A stretch of DNA of 64,000 bases from Progne subis subis (lineage: Eukaryota > Chordata > Aves > Passeriformes > Hirundinidae). The stretch lies in contig JAKJHU010000023.1 in NCBI GenBank assembly GCA_022316685.1, forward strand, positions 7,489,192 to 7,553,191, read 5' to 3'. The first letter of the stretch is position 1; every line of letters starts with the position of its first letter. The notes under the pieces were generated by a model, which worked only from the letters and a program-made list of their open reading frames with translations, made no database searches and was not told the DNA's origin. Shown piece by piece: positions 1 to 14,200 of this stretch. Position numbers and translations under genes: made by a program.

Positions 1-1701
1 TGGAAGGCAGAGTGCTGTGTGGGAAGGCAGAATACGTTGATGCCGAAGGGCTCTTTACCTGCGCTACATGTTGCTAAGTTTCCTTTTCCCCCTCATTTAT
101 CTTCATTCCTGTGCCCTATCCCACCCCCGTTTTGAGGATTTCTCAGCTTTTTTTGCATCTTAATTAAAACCTTACAGGCTTTGATGGCTGTTCAGTTTAG
201 CAGAGCTGATTTCCCTCCCTTTAGGGTATCTGGCACTAAGTACAATTGACTTTTCTTCTGTCCCCAGGCAAATGGGATAGACAGAAAAAAAGTTCCTGTA
301 CAGTCTTTAGGGCTGGTTCTAATATCTTGCAGTTTTAATTTCTGGCTGTTTGTATAAAAACCTGCTTTAGAAAAGATCATCAGCTTGATATAGTTATATA
401 GTGAATTAAAACCTGCATCTTCAAACCTGTATATCAGCTTCTGAGGCTCATTTTTTTTTGACAGTCTGTAGTGGTACCGTATCTTAGGGTGGTTTTAGTG
501 CTTGCCCTCCTGCAATTCGGTGTTTAAGCAGGATACACAGGCAACATCAAAGGTTGTAAAGATCATGAGTTCAGAATATTACAGTGGTAAAAGTGACGTC
601 ACTGCAACGGGCAAAGTGACATCTGGCTGTGGTCAGATACAGGTGCTCTTGGGTTTTGTAATGTTGTTTTCTCTGACATCTGCATAGTACAGCTTGGAGT
701 TTTCTTCCTCTCAAGAGCAGAAAGTAATGTCTAATACACTTTTCTGCTATGAACATCCTTACAAATATATAAGGCTGGCTTTTCATGTGTTAAGTGACAG
801 GATGAGAGCCACCAAACAGTTTTTCTTGTGCTGTTAAACCCTGTTGAATCGTTGCTCTCTGCCCTGCAAATCGAAGGCTTCTCAGCCCCTTCAGCCAGGT
901 ACTGGCTGTTGTTACTGCCTGGGGAGAGTTACAGGTGATGCTCAAGATGTCAGTGTTGCTACTTCTGCTTCAGACTGGATCACACAAGCATGGAATTGAG
1001 TTCAACGTGTTAAAATCTAAATAAACACTTCCGTGTTTAGTAGCATTTAAATTGGGTAGCTTTTTCACGAAGAAGATGTGAAAAAATGTGGACACCTTCC
1101 ACAAGTGTCCTGAATCAGCTAGATCTGCTAGCTTTCTCTTACAATCCATTTGGACAGAATTTCAGCTGGTGATAATGTTCATTTTCTAATGTATCCAACA
1201 GACACCTATTCAAGCAGTGACTGGGGAATAGAATCAAAACAATCAGAGTGTTCTTTTTTAAATAATTGCATTAAAGTGTCCACTTAACTGGATAATATTA
1301 GATTTATGAAATAAAGCTTACAAAATTAAACAGAGTATAAATGAGTGTCAATTTACTACACTCGTGCCTTATACATTACCAAAAGGATTTTACACGTACT
1401 ACAGCAATTTAAAATTTTTTAAAAATGTTAAAGACACTGAACGCTTTTGGTATTGATTTACACAAAATAATGTCCTAAGACACAATTCACTGTAGAACAG
1501 CAGAGTGCAGAAAATATTTTGGATCAAAATAGTCTTCAGGGCTTTTCTTTTGGACATTTCATAATGTTAAAATAAGGAAAGATATTCAAAAATGTGATGT
1601 GAGAAGAGAGTGGAAGTAAAATTTAGCTGTGTGCTTCAGAGGGTACTTTAAAAGTTGATGATTTTTAGAAATAAGCTGTGGATATTGATTCCAATTTTCT
1701 C

Positions 1702-1803
1702 TTTTTTTTTTTTTCTTTTGTTTGTTTGTTTGTTTTGGGGGGTCTGTTTTTGGTTGCTTTTTTTTTGTTTTCTTTTTTTTTGGGGAGGGGTGGGGGTTTT
1801 TTT
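1702..1803. repeat. T/G low-complexity block
   Basis: It consists of T runs, a TTTG tandem (about 1716-1736), a G6 run near 1737 and three closely spaced G tracts at 1782-1796 (GGGGAGGGGTGGGGG). Simple-sequence origin is the likely explanation. Confidence 0.85.
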
Positions 1804-4800
1804 GTTAACCTTATTGTGTATGACGTGTATGTATGTGTATGTGTGTGTGAATGAAGAATACAAGTAGTCATGATAATTCTTGTTATTTAATAGAATTTTT
1901 TCCCTGTTTTTAAAAGTACTATAAATTTTGAACAGCTGGTAAAAGTATTTGGCCAAAGATTCTTACTGAATTCAGGATTAGCAGTGTTTTTACAATACTT
2001 AGCCACAAACTACATTTTTCAACTAACTGCCCCAGATTTTGAGTGAATGAAAATAAATATCCAAAGACAAGGACAGAGTTGTGACTTTGTGAAAAGGGAA
2101 TAGTATGCTTTTCCAGTCTTCCTTGTGCACTTCAGCAATTTGGGTAAATATTTTGACGTGACCAGGAAACCTGAGCAACTAAATGAAAGGAGCTTATTTT
2201 CTGGCCTTAGAATCTTTATATAGAAAATTACTTTTGAAATTTACACTCTGAGTAAGAAGAACTTAAGAGATAAACTAAGACAGATAAGTAGGTATATAGG
2301 ATTTCAGTGAGAATTTTATGTATGTACCTTGTGAATAGATTTGAATAAAAATAAAATGGAAGTATGAGAGGGAGTTTCATGTTATTGAAAACCAAACTGC
2401 TTTTTTTCATCCCTGACCTGTGAAACTGTCATACTGATGGCAGTGTTATGAGGTGCAGGAGAACTTGGGAAAACAAAATATTGTGCTGTGGGATAAAGAG
2501 GGGGAAAGGAAGCCGAAATGCTTGTTTTGATTACCTGTGTCTCCAGCCTTTGTTTTCTAAATGGCAAATAAATGACTTCCTATTAAACTGTCAGTGGTGT
2601 TAATGTTAGGTGTGGTTGCTTCTGTATAAGAATTTGTGTAACTGTGTAAATAAATGGAGACTGGAGCATTTATTTTGATCTGTGTGTGTATTTAATAGAT
2701 ATTTAAAATACAGGAAGTATGGAATTGACTAGTACTTGGCCAGCATAGTCCTTATTATACTCAAGCTTCCTTTTTGCCTTTTTTAAATTATTATTTCCAG
2801 TTATTGAATGTTTATTTGTGTGGGCTTGGCCACAGTTATTGTGAGATAAGGCTTATTTAGGTGAGGAAGTAAGTGGTTTTTTAAAAAAAGACATACTAAG
2901 TAAGAAAGATAAACATGATTTTTCAGGATTAAATGTTTAAATTGTTGGTTTAGGTCCTTCTTGTAGCTGCTAGAATATCTGGTTTTAGCAGATTAACTAG
3001 AAATTATCAAATGTTTGACCAGACTAGTTACACCCTTTCATAGGTGAAGGTTCTTTCTCCAGCACTTCAGCTGTTCAGTGGACTCATGTGACTCTTGTCA
3101 TTTTTCACACCCTGTACAGTACTTCAGAAAAAATAAGTCCAAAGCAAACAGACTCTTTCCTCGTGCCTTGTAGTCTGTGCCAACTTAAATTTAGTGTTAG
3201 TATTGATGGTAGTTAATGAAATATGTGTTGAAAATGGCTAGGTCTGAAAATACCTGTAAACACTCACAAATTCATGGTAGTAGTCACTGACTGTGCAGCA
3301 CTTATATAACAGAGGGACAGAAGATAGATGAAGAGACCAAATGTAGGATTGGCCCATTCTCTTTAAATGCCTGAAGGCTAAATGGAGACTGCTATAGGAA
3401 TGTCTGAGGTTCATTTCCCTGCATGGGTACCTGCTTTCATCACTAGCAGGTGCAGTGATGCACTGAGACACTGCTCACCTTGTGCACGTCTGCATGTCCT
3501 CTGCCTATAGTCCTGAGAGCCACCTGTGCCCCTGAGCACTCGTGAGTTGTGTGGAGCAGTGCAGACACATCCAGAGGTGTTTACAGCTGTGCTGCACCTC
3601 CCCAGCCCCGTGTGCAGTTTCCTTTCAGTTGTGGATTTCAAGCTGCTTGCCAGGTCCTTGGTTCTAAAGTCTGCTGCTTGCTTTTCTGTATTTGTCTTCC
3701 TCTTCCTCTAGCAGAACATCCTCAATGGGCCTTGTTTCTTCCTAGTTTTATATTGGGATTAAAAGTGATAGCTTTGTCTTTTGTGCTTTTCAGTGTAGTG
3801 TGATGTGTGTTCAGCTCTGTTTCCTTTTCAGAGATACCTGTTCCCAGGCCACCACTCCCATGAATTCTGGGACGTGTCCACCACAGCCCTTGTCTAGAAT
3901 GGTTAATGACTTTCCTGAAGGAGTCTGCTAGTTGATTTGGGATTAAACAATACTGTTTACAAAGTAGAACACACCTGTGTTTGGGGTGTTTATAAACCAC
4001 TGCTGTGTGGGTGTTCCTAGATAACTTTTTTTATTTTTCAATATTCCCCCATGTGGTGGATCACAGAGGGGAGGAGCAGTGTATGCACAGTGTAAGAAGT
4101 GCTGACAGGTATGGGGTCTTGTTTTTTTCCTGAGGAATGGACCTAAAAACTTTTATTTCCTGAGGAGACCTGTAAAAAATAGTAAAACGATCTGAGGGTA
4201 AGTGTACTCCTCGATCTGAAGTAAATGTGTCAAGGACGGCTCCCAGTGAAAACAAAGGAAGCAAGTGGCTTATGCTCTGTGCTGTCAACATTAATATTGT
4301 AAAGCCAAAAAGGCCCTACATCTGAACTTAAAGCATTTTGCAGTAAAGGCAGTTAAATCTAAATACATCTAGAATATCCTCTAATTTCTAGAAGATATCA
4401 GAGTATCTAGAAGAAGAAGTGTTGTTTTTTGCCTCCCCAGTAAAAAGTACAAATCAGGGGAGGGTGGATAGAGAGGACTCTTGTGAACTGCCTGGCAAAT
4501 TACTCTGCTTTGCCTGCAACTTCTTGAGTTCAATATTTGCTGCAAATGGATACTCCCTTCTCCTAAGTGAGATTTCTCTCCGTTCTTTTCAGGAGATATT
4601 TGTATTTAGATTAATTGTCCAATGATCGGCTTAATTTTCTATGATTTGTATTGTGCATGCACATTTATCTTTTAGAGCAGGGAGCTACTTTCAAGCTAGG
4701 TTGCTCTTGGGGAACAAAAGCTAAGTCATATATTGTCATTTTCCTGTCCTCCTAAGAACTGTGTAAGTCAATATTTGGAATTTCAAGGCATAGATCTGCA

Positions 4801-7800
4801 TATATGTAATTGGAGCCATAGCGGTTTAATAAAGTTGCAGTAAAGTCTGCTTGAAATGTAGGTGAGTCCTCTTCAACAGTGTCTTCAACTCAGTGTCTTC
4901 CCTTACCCTATAACACTCAGACCAGAAGTGTAACAAATGTTGAAGATTAATTGATCTTTTCTTGATAAGTTGGTGAGTAAAAAGAATTACTAATGCTTAG
5001 ATCAGAAAGTAGGTCTTTCTTTTACGTATGGCACGTGCAACTTTTCCTTCTTGATTCTTGATTGAAGGTAAAAATGAAAAGTAAGTATTAAGTTTTTTAA
5101 TTGAAAAGTACTTAAAGGCAATTTCCCTGGTTTTGTGGCTGCTGAAATCTCGTTTCTGCTTGCTGAATCAATCTGCATCATCTGCATCACCATTCAGTGA
5201 TGCTCAGCAAGGCAAACGAGTTCAGAGGACTCAGTCCTGAAGTTCCAATGTACCTTTATGGTCAGTCCACCCTTTCATCATCCTTGATCACCTGCTGTCT
5301 GCATTCTTTAACTCTCATCTTTGAACTTTCACTTCCCCGCAGCAGAACTGCATAATCAGTACTTTTCTTTTACCTCTATCTTATTTACACGAACAATGAG
5401 CCTCAAGCATTCTGGTACCACATGATACGTTGGGAGAAACCAGAAAATAGCTGTCTCTGCTTGGAAGGAGATTTATCCAAACTGAGATTGTACTTTCTCA
5501 TGCAACTCATCTGTGAACAGGAAACCTGCTGTGTGTGCTAAGCAGATACACATAATTTTTTTCTCATGTGGACTTGACCATAATATGTCCTGTACTGTTT
5601 TGGGGTTTTTTTTTGTAATACAGGCAATGAGTCTGTATGGCTCTGATAGCCGTGAAGGTTTGTTTAAAGTTTCATGCTGGCTGAATAAACACTAGGTTGA
5701 GAAATTGCAAAGGTAGTTTCAGTATGATGCATTACTTCAGAGGTAGCATGCCAATCTCTTTTTGCAAACATTGAGTAATTATGGGATTGAGTAATTTGAG
5801 GTGAGGCTTGTGGTCACCAAATCTCCCATCTGTGATGCTGAGCTGCACCTCTTCTACAAATACCAATGGTATATCAAACTCTCTCAGGCAGTTGTAGCAC
5901 CCACCACACATTTTTTAGTCTTGAGCAACACTCTTTGCTGTTCTGGATCAGTGTTGAGCATGGTTATTGTTCTATTTGCATTCTTTATACCTCTTTTTCT
6001 TTGGGTAAGACCAAAATACAGAAGGTTGTTTTGCTAGGATAGATTGACCCATCATCACCTTTTCCCTGCTTGTTCCTTTTTCACAGCTGTAAAAGAGCAG
6101 ACAGAACATATGAAGAGCCTAGAAAATTCTACCATGAAAAGAGAATGCAATCTCAAGTGTAAGGACAGCTGCTGCATTTCTAGGGACTTTTTGAGACCCG
6201 TTGTTTAAGGTTTGGATCAATTTTCCCAGCTTTGAGACTTTATGAATAGGACTATATTTTCTAAATATCAGATCTCTAGAATTAAGTCTAATACCTCCAA
6301 AGAAACATGTGACCTACATTTTATAAAGGGATTTCCATGGTTCCAGGACATCTTTTAATGGGGATTATTAGAATTGTTGTTCTCAAGCTTTTCAGTTTCA
6401 TACCTTTTTTTTTTTCCCTTAAGAAATTACCTCTGGATCTGAGCATATCAGCAGCATGCTGGAACTCAGAGGGCTGTACCAGACAAGAAGGAATCCATGA
6501 GATGTATGGCCCCATTCCAAACTCACATGAATTAACTGGTACCTGCTGTAATGTTTGCAGGAAGAAAGGTTGGATTAAGATGGAAAATAATTAAACAACA
6601 AATTTTGCTTGACAGCTGCAGGGGCCGTAAGACTTGAGGAACATGACTGTCAGAAGTGCTGAGGAGCTGCTTCTGCCATCAGCTGCCTCTTGAGATTGTT
6701 GGTGCTTAGCACCAGGAAAAGCTGGAATCGTAATACATTGTCTTGTGAACTGTGGCAGGTGGATGCCAGCAATATTTGTGAAGAGACCTCTAGCCCTAAA
6801 CTGTCAGGCTGCAGAAGGAAGAGTGTTAAATTCTAATCTCTGATTTACAAGTCTGGCAGCGCATACTGTTCACATGGTGTGTGATTTGAATAATGATGTG
6901 TCTACTCCTGATCTCATTAACCCGGATTTAATCCAGGGTCTTATTTCATTAATTCCTGCAAGCTTTCATACAACTGGTTACACAAACAAACAAAGCCCTA
7001 AAAATCCTGTAACACTGTAACTGTCTTTTCCTCTAAATATTTTCATTATCCCTTTTTATTTTTTTGTTTGAAAATGTCTCAGCTTGTCTTTTAAAACAGT
7101 GATGCATCTTCAAGAATCTCAGTTTTAATTTTACATGCAGTGGAGCTACCTGACACTTGCCTTCCCCAAGGTTCAGTGGACTTCTCTGCATAACCTTAAT
7201 AACTGTATGCTGCAGAGGGTTGAGCAGTTGTGTTGGTTCAGTAGAGTATTTGGTGAGAGGTCTATCAAAGAGCAATAGGAATGTCTGTAATTTGCCCTAA
7301 CCTTTTTATGGCACAATTCTTCGTTCTATAATGTAGAACTGTGTGACTGAAGACCTCGGTAGGAATTTGTACAATTTTTCATTACTTGCTAATTGGATAG
7401 GAAAATGTCTGTTTGGACCATCACCAAGATTTTTTAAAGGGTGGTTGAAATGAAAATTTTGTAATTCTGTACAGCTGTATTTTATGTGTTTTGTACCTTT
7501 TTGTGCAGCACAATGACTCAGTTTGTGTGGTTTGTTTTTTGTTGTTTCTTTTTCACTGTACAACATCATGTAGAAAAGATAAATACTTTCTTAAAAACCC
7601 TTCCATATGATTTTAAACAGAGAATGCAAGATACTGGGTGAGTCAGTTAATGTTCTCATTAGAAAATCCTGCTGTTAAGGATTATATGGTTTGTGATAGG
7701 ATTTTGCATAAAGGATTTATGTTACTTTGTCTCTCTCTAAATCTGTCTGTGTCATAGAGATAGCTTATCTGCTTGTCTAATACATGACAATTTGTGATAA

Positions 7801-8370
7801 TGTCTCCCAGCACTTTTTTTTTTCCCTAAGACTGTATATTGTTGCTTTTTCCTGTATTAGTCATCTCTTCAAATTGGTATGGTTGTGAGAAGGAACATAA
7901 ATACAACAGAAGTTTCTTATATATATTATAAGTATCATCTATATCTATCTATATCTGTATGTGCTTTATATGGTAATATGCATAGAGGTTTTTTTATATT
8001 GAGAGCAGAAATAATTTTACTACATGAAATATCCATTTTTCACTGTCTAAAACTGTCTATTACATTTTTAATAAGGCCAGGTGCCTATGGGGGAAACTCT
8101 TAGCATGCTAAATTCTGGCATATCCCACTCTCTCCTCAAAGAAATGAGGAACGACATTGCACTTTCAAGCGAAGTTAACAGTGGTTCTAATAATTGGGTG
8201 AAAATGGAACCTTTGTGAGAAGAGATTTATTTTTATTTGAAACTGTGAGTGATTTCATTCTGCTGGAGCTGGGCTGGGGGGAGGATGGCCAAGAAGCACC
8301 TTTTGTGCCTCCCTGCAATATTCAAGGATGCAGGGAGGAGCACGTGTGTGTTTCTGAGCACCTGCACAGA

Positions 8371-8388
8371 TGTGTGTGTGTGTGTGTC
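8371..8388. repeat. (TG)9 microsatellite
   Basis: Nine uninterrupted TG units. Shorter TG tracts occur nearby at about 8344 and elsewhere near 24.51 kb. Confidence 0.9.
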
Positions 8389-10984
8389 CATGTGCTGAGA
8401 ACACTGAGCAGCTGAAGTGCACACAGATGTCCTGTGCTATTGTCAGACACAGGTGAAAGGCAGGAGTTCCAGCTGATAAAAGCCTGGTTGGCCATCCATT
8501 GTCCTGAAAGCTATAGAGGTGGGGGAAGAAAATGCCAGTTTGAGATTCTGGTTGCTGAGCATCTTCCCTGTGCCAATCCCTCCTGCAGCAGTGCCTTTTG
8601 CCCTTAATCCCTCTGCTCACACATGTTGCTAAATATATAAAGCGAAACAATTTCCCAGCCCCAGATCAAAACTGGGAAGGGGTGTGTACTGTAGGTGTTA
8701 GCAGACAACTCTACAGCAGTGTGAAACCAGGAGGTTGCTTCCAGTTCATCTGCAGGTTGAGAGACCTGCTGCAGTTGTACAGTGGGATTCTCTGGGAGGT
8801 TTCTGAAATGCAAAGTCCGTGTCAAACTCTGCAACTTGCCCACTCTAAATCTTAGAGTCTTTGAGTCATCATCTCTCAAATGTCTAATACATGGATAGTG
8901 TGTCTCTCTGTTTTGGTGACAAGGTGACAGTTTGGTTTTCCTCACCTTTTTAATAAATTTATAACAAGCTTCTGCTTTTGTACTTCTCACCTACTCTGGG
9001 TAACCTGCACATAAAGATCAGCAAATGTACTTGCTCTTTTACAAAGTCTTCCTTAGAGGTGTCTTGTCACAGTGTGCACAAAATGCTGAAGTGCTCATGC
9101 ACCCAGCCTGTGCCAATCACTTCTGCTTCTTCGTGCTTCCTGCCATCTGCTGTGTCTGTTCATCAGTTATGCTTTTGCTTACACCTAGCTTGTGAGGCCT
9201 CAGAGAGAGGTACTGTCACTTGAACAAAATGGGTTAGGATGAATCGAGTGGCTTGGAGTGGCATCCAGCACCCAGCACACCATGATTTTCCTGTTTCCCT
9301 TTTTATATTGTTTAATTATAATTTTCAGTCTTGGTCTGTTAAGTGCATTAAGATGTAATGAATTGCTTCTTTTGGTGGTGGTGAAGCTGATCACTGATGC
9401 AGCCAAGCACATCCCCAAAACTCAAACCACAATGTGCAGAGGGTGCATTCTTTTTTCTTCCTGGCTCTCTTTGAGACAGGTGGTGTTTTGTGACTGTTTG
9501 TTTTAAAATGTGCTCTCCACTTTTCTTACTGTTGTATTCCTTGCTCGTTCTCGTAGTCTTCATCTCCCTTCCCCCTCCACCTACTCCATGTTTCTTTAGT
9601 CCTTTTTTTTCTGGTAATTAAAAAAACCAACACAGTGAACTAATTGGTATAGGTGAATATGAGCTGTCTCCTTTTGAACTGAAGTACAAAGTGTGAGGCT
9701 AAGGGATGGAACAAGGTTTTCTTGAGCTGAGTAAATGCAGAAACACACACTCATCTTCTCAGAAAAGCAGAGCTGAAAGATTGCATAAGACTCAACAAAT
9801 CTGAGAGTTTTGTTAATTTTGTTGTAAAGCAGGCTCTTGTCTCTTGAAGTACAAGGTTTTCTACATATGCAAGAGTGTAAATCCTGTCCAGAAGATCTTT
9901 ACTTATCAGAACGATGTACAAAAGACATAACAAATAACGTAACAAATCTGTATCAAAAAAGGAAGAATGTGGAGATTCTTTAAAAGAGGAGCTTGAGTTT
10001 GCTGTGGGATTAGTGGTCACTGGTGTGTAGGGGAGGAACAGAGGATTTAGGTGTGGCCTCCTGTGTTATGGAGGGTGTTGTAGCTTGGGCATCTCGGGCT
10101 GGGATAAACAGGAGAGTTCAGACACAGATGTCACAGAGAAGTACCAGCAGTTTAGGCAGGAGCAGGTTACATTGTGCCTTCGGTGCACAGTACTTTTGTG
10201 GTTAATGTAGAATACACTGAATGTAGGAGTTAATTTTTTTTCATTACAACTGCTGGTTTGTCACTTCATATTAAATTTATTTTTTGCCAGTTGTTTGCAT
10301 GAAATCTGACCTATTTTTTTTTTCACGTTGGTGTTTTCAATTGCCTCACTATTGTCTCAAATATCTGAGGGATGACCTTTGCTAAAAGTAAAGTTTATAA
10401 ATAAAATGATTACCAAAATGAGTATTTAAATGTTCTAAGAACAATGTGCATGACAGATGGGCTGTAGAAGCCTTTACTTATGGCTTTGTAATGAATTTAT
10501 GATTGTGCAGGCTGGTTCTGGATGTGCAGTAGATAGTGGAGCAGTGTCCTGAAGTGAAGCTTTGCATTGTGCATAAGCCCCTTCCATCTGAGAAGCAAAG
10601 GTGCCACTATGGTCTTACCTGTGCAGCCATGAAAGCAGCACTTCTGGCTGTGTTCAAGGCTTTATTTGTGCTGGGAGGGAGCAAATCAGTGCATCTGTTT
10701 TATGTAACACAACAAGAAAAACAAAGGAGGGTTAAGCAGGGCAGAGTTGTCATCCTTAAGGTATCTGTTCTGCTGGAGTAGATCCGCTATTCAGTGTGTA
10801 AAACTTGGTGAACAAATAACTTTTCTCTATCAAGCTGTAAATCAGATAGGAGTCATGTGAGCCACAGAAACAGATATGATTTTAACAGTTTGATACAGAA
10901 ACTAAAGAGAAATTTAGGAGGCTGGGGTTCGAAATAACCCCAGAACTAGCACAAACCAGGAGGCTCATGAACTGTAACACTGTC

Positions 10985-11003
10985 TTTTTTTTTTTTTTTT
11001 TTT
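10985..11003. repeat. (T)19 homopolymer
   Basis: Nineteen consecutive T. No retroposed sequence is recognisable beside it, so it is not clearly a retroposon tail. Confidence 0.9.
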
Positions 11004-11230
11004 GGATCACATGCCTGACAGACAGCTGGGAACATGTTTTCTATAAACTGTTATAAGCTGTTATAACTGTTTCTATAAGCTGATAGTGAGAAAAGAAGAG
11101 AGGATGTGGAATCCTGCAGCAGTCAAACAAGAGCACAGCTTTTGTCATGAGCTCAGAGGATGTGTTCAGTAGCAGTTTAGGATCTGTGCCTCTGTTAGAA
11201 GCTGGGGGTCACTGCTACAGTAGCACTATG

Positions 11231-11285
11231 TCCAAACCACCCTTATAATCTCCAAACCACCCCTACAATCTCCAAACCATCCTTC
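11231..11285. repeat. 20-bp tandem repeat, 2.8 copies
   Basis: The unit TCCAAACCACCCTTATAATC occurs at 11231-11250. It recurs with two changes at 11251-11270 and partially at 11271-11285. It is a small minisatellite-like duplication. Confidence 0.85.
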
Positions 11286-14200
11286 CCCCTCTGCTTAGTG
11301 AGAGAGTCACTAGTGAGTGTCTCCTGCCATGACCAGCTGATGAGATCTGAATCTTGACCATGGTGCTTGAAGGTCCCATGTCTTCCCTCTGCTATTGCCC
11401 TAGAAAGGATAAACTAAAGCTAGTGATCCAGAAGCCAGGAAAATAAAAGCTAGGTGGTTTCTTACTTCTCCCTGAAATGTTGTCATTTTGCTTTCTACAG
11501 AATATAAAGCTCATGCTATGAAAATGTACTGGATTTTAGTGCACACAATATCTTTCTCATTGAAAATAATTTTCCTCTTGATTCTAGTTCAGTTGCTGGG
11601 AAAGTTTGTTCCAAACTTGCTTTAGGATGCATTGTTTATTTATATTAGAATGACAAGATTCTTGAAAATTAGAGTTACATTTCTAACTAAGCACGTTTAT
11701 AATTATTCAATAATCTTTTAAGTAGTTTTAGTGAAAGTGTCGCAGGAAATTATTTAGGAGGACTGAATATTGAATTGAAGGACTGTGGAGCAGAGTTTTA
11801 TTTTGAGGCATTTAATATAAATGGATAATTGAAGTCATATATTGTCTGAAGTTACAGACATTGTTTGCAGGATATCATGGTGGCATGGTGTTTCTTGAAA
11901 TGTAAAGAATGGTTTTTGAGAAAGGGATTGAAGGAAAAGCATTCTGTATCTCAGAGGGGTCAAAGTGCTCCTGACATTTCCACTGTCATCTTTGGATAAT
12001 CCGAATGTGTTGTGCTGTTTCCTCTTTGCTGCGCATGATTCAGGGCTCTTATTCCTGCTCCCGTGTTTGGCTTCAAGCAGGGCACATGCTACAGATTTTT
12101 GAATTGTGAAAGACTCATTATTCTCAGCTTTCAGCTCTTTCATTGTGCATATGTCTTGTTTTCAAAAGCTTTGATTTTGACTAAACCTCTTGCTCCCAGG
12201 ATGCAAGAACTGTTCCCTTCATGTGGAAGCCACAGATAAACCACCTTATGGTCCGATAGTGATTCTTCTCATTATGTTTCATGGCTGCCAGTAGTTTTGA
12301 GGAGTAAGAGTTGGCTTTAGGATTTTATACCTGCAGCAGTACAAAAAAGGATTTTGTGGCGGTTAAAGTCATGGAAAAGGTTGCAGCAATTTCCTCAAAT
12401 GTTTTCAGCTGAGTTTCCTGTAAAGGTCAGAACTGCTATAGTAAAAAAAAAAAACCTTGAAAATGGCAGAAGTTCCTGTACTTTCCTAACCGTAATTTTT
12501 GTGGCTGACCTAATTCAAGCATTTGCTCTAATTTCAAGGAAGCTTTTTGATAGAGAAGCAGAAATTTCAGCATGTGAAGACACATAAAGAGAGGACTATC
12601 TTTTCTTGAAATGTAATAAACAATTTGGTTCTGAGAAAAAAAAAAGCTAGGTCTTGCAAACAGCAGTAGAAAGACTTTTTGCTTTGAAAGCTGTTAACTG
12701 TTCTTTTTGTTGCTCTTCCGATTGACAAAGCATATGTCATTTCAATGAGTAACAAGTTTTTTGCTTACAAAAGATAAGGTGCTTAATTTACAGATTTTAT
12801 ATGTTGAAATAGTCATTTAATAGGGTACAGGTATACTTGAATATATTGTGTTTTCCTATGTGATGGACTTTCTTCATACTATGTAATTTGTTGTTATTTG
12901 AAGTTTTGTCACATTGTAAAGCTGATGAGCTTAGGGATAACATCTTTCAAATTTCCTGTGGCTTATAGTGATGTAGAATAGGATAAGAGAAGATCCAAAT
13001 AAAAACAGCTCAGTTATTGTTTAGGATTTTGTGTTTCTTTGGAGAAACTATATTTCAAAGTTTGCTAGAAGAAAATAATCTTTTCACAGTGATTTGGCTC
13101 TTGGTTATCTATGCACTGTGGTTGAATCCTAGTTACAAAAAAGCAGTATTTTTTAATGTATTAAAAGGGTTTACAAATTATGAGGCCCTTTATGCCCCCG
13201 TAATATCTTTGAAATCGTAGTATTTTTATTTTTAAAGTTCACAATTACTTTTTTTCAGCATTTCTTAGATTGAGGATGCTTCTTCTGAGCAAAAACTACT
13301 TATTATATTGGAATCACACTGAAACCTACGTAGACAGGAGGTGGAAGCTATCTTAACATTTCTGGCATCAAGTGAGCATCTTTTAGGGTTAGTGGTTGAA
13401 ATGCAGGGTTACTTACTTAAGGTTGGGTTCCTGAGGCATAACCTCTTGAAAATGATCTGCTGCTAACCTGAACCTGCAGTTGTCTCTGTGTGGGCTAGGA
13501 AAGAAGCGCATCGTTTAGATCTGTGAGATTTATACTGGGCAGTGCTCCAAAATCAAGTACCAAATAGTCCCAAAGATTAGGTTTAGAGATATTTTTGAAG
13601 CTGTTAGCACTGTGAAAGCCTACCTCTTTGCAAGTGGGTTGTGTGAGTGAGACAGCTGCTCATTCTGCAGAAACATCTCACAGGAACCGAGAGGTAAAGA
13701 GCCAAGCACTGCACTCAGGATCCCTCTGAGCTGCTTCTGCAGAGGCTCTGTGTGGGGCTTCCATTGACATCTGTCTTGTGAACTTGGCTGTGGGAGGGGC
13801 TCTCAAGGTGGTCAAGATAATGTCACCAGAGGGATTCCTGGTGAAGGTTCTCACTGTGTCCCCAGAGGAGACTCGGCATGGCTCAGCTGTCCGGCTGTAC
13901 CAGTCCACCCACCCTGTTCTACTCAAGGGCAGATTGGCCCATGGTGAGTGGTGGTTGTATCTGATTAGGGTGTGAATATATCTGTGTATAAAATAAATCT
14001 GAAAAAAAATGAATATATCTGCTCTATAAAATAAAGCCAGAAACCAGTGCAAGGCAGCAGGCAGCAGCTCAATCTGTTCCTAGTATTTTAGAAAAATGTG
14101 ATGTAGTCAAATATGTTACCTGTCTAGTGTCTCCTCTCTTTTATTACACAAGCTTCTTTTGAAAAATACAGCAGTCCCTGAACTTGAAACCGAACCATTA

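Noticed and set aside
13743..13943. Possible extra exon: open frame between CTTCTGCAG and a strong donor ATG followed by GTGAGT
   Set aside because: The surrounding SH3KBP1 intron is phase 0, while this 201-nt block would need phase 1 at entry and exit. Its peptide matches no family I know and the upstream pyrimidine tract is poor.
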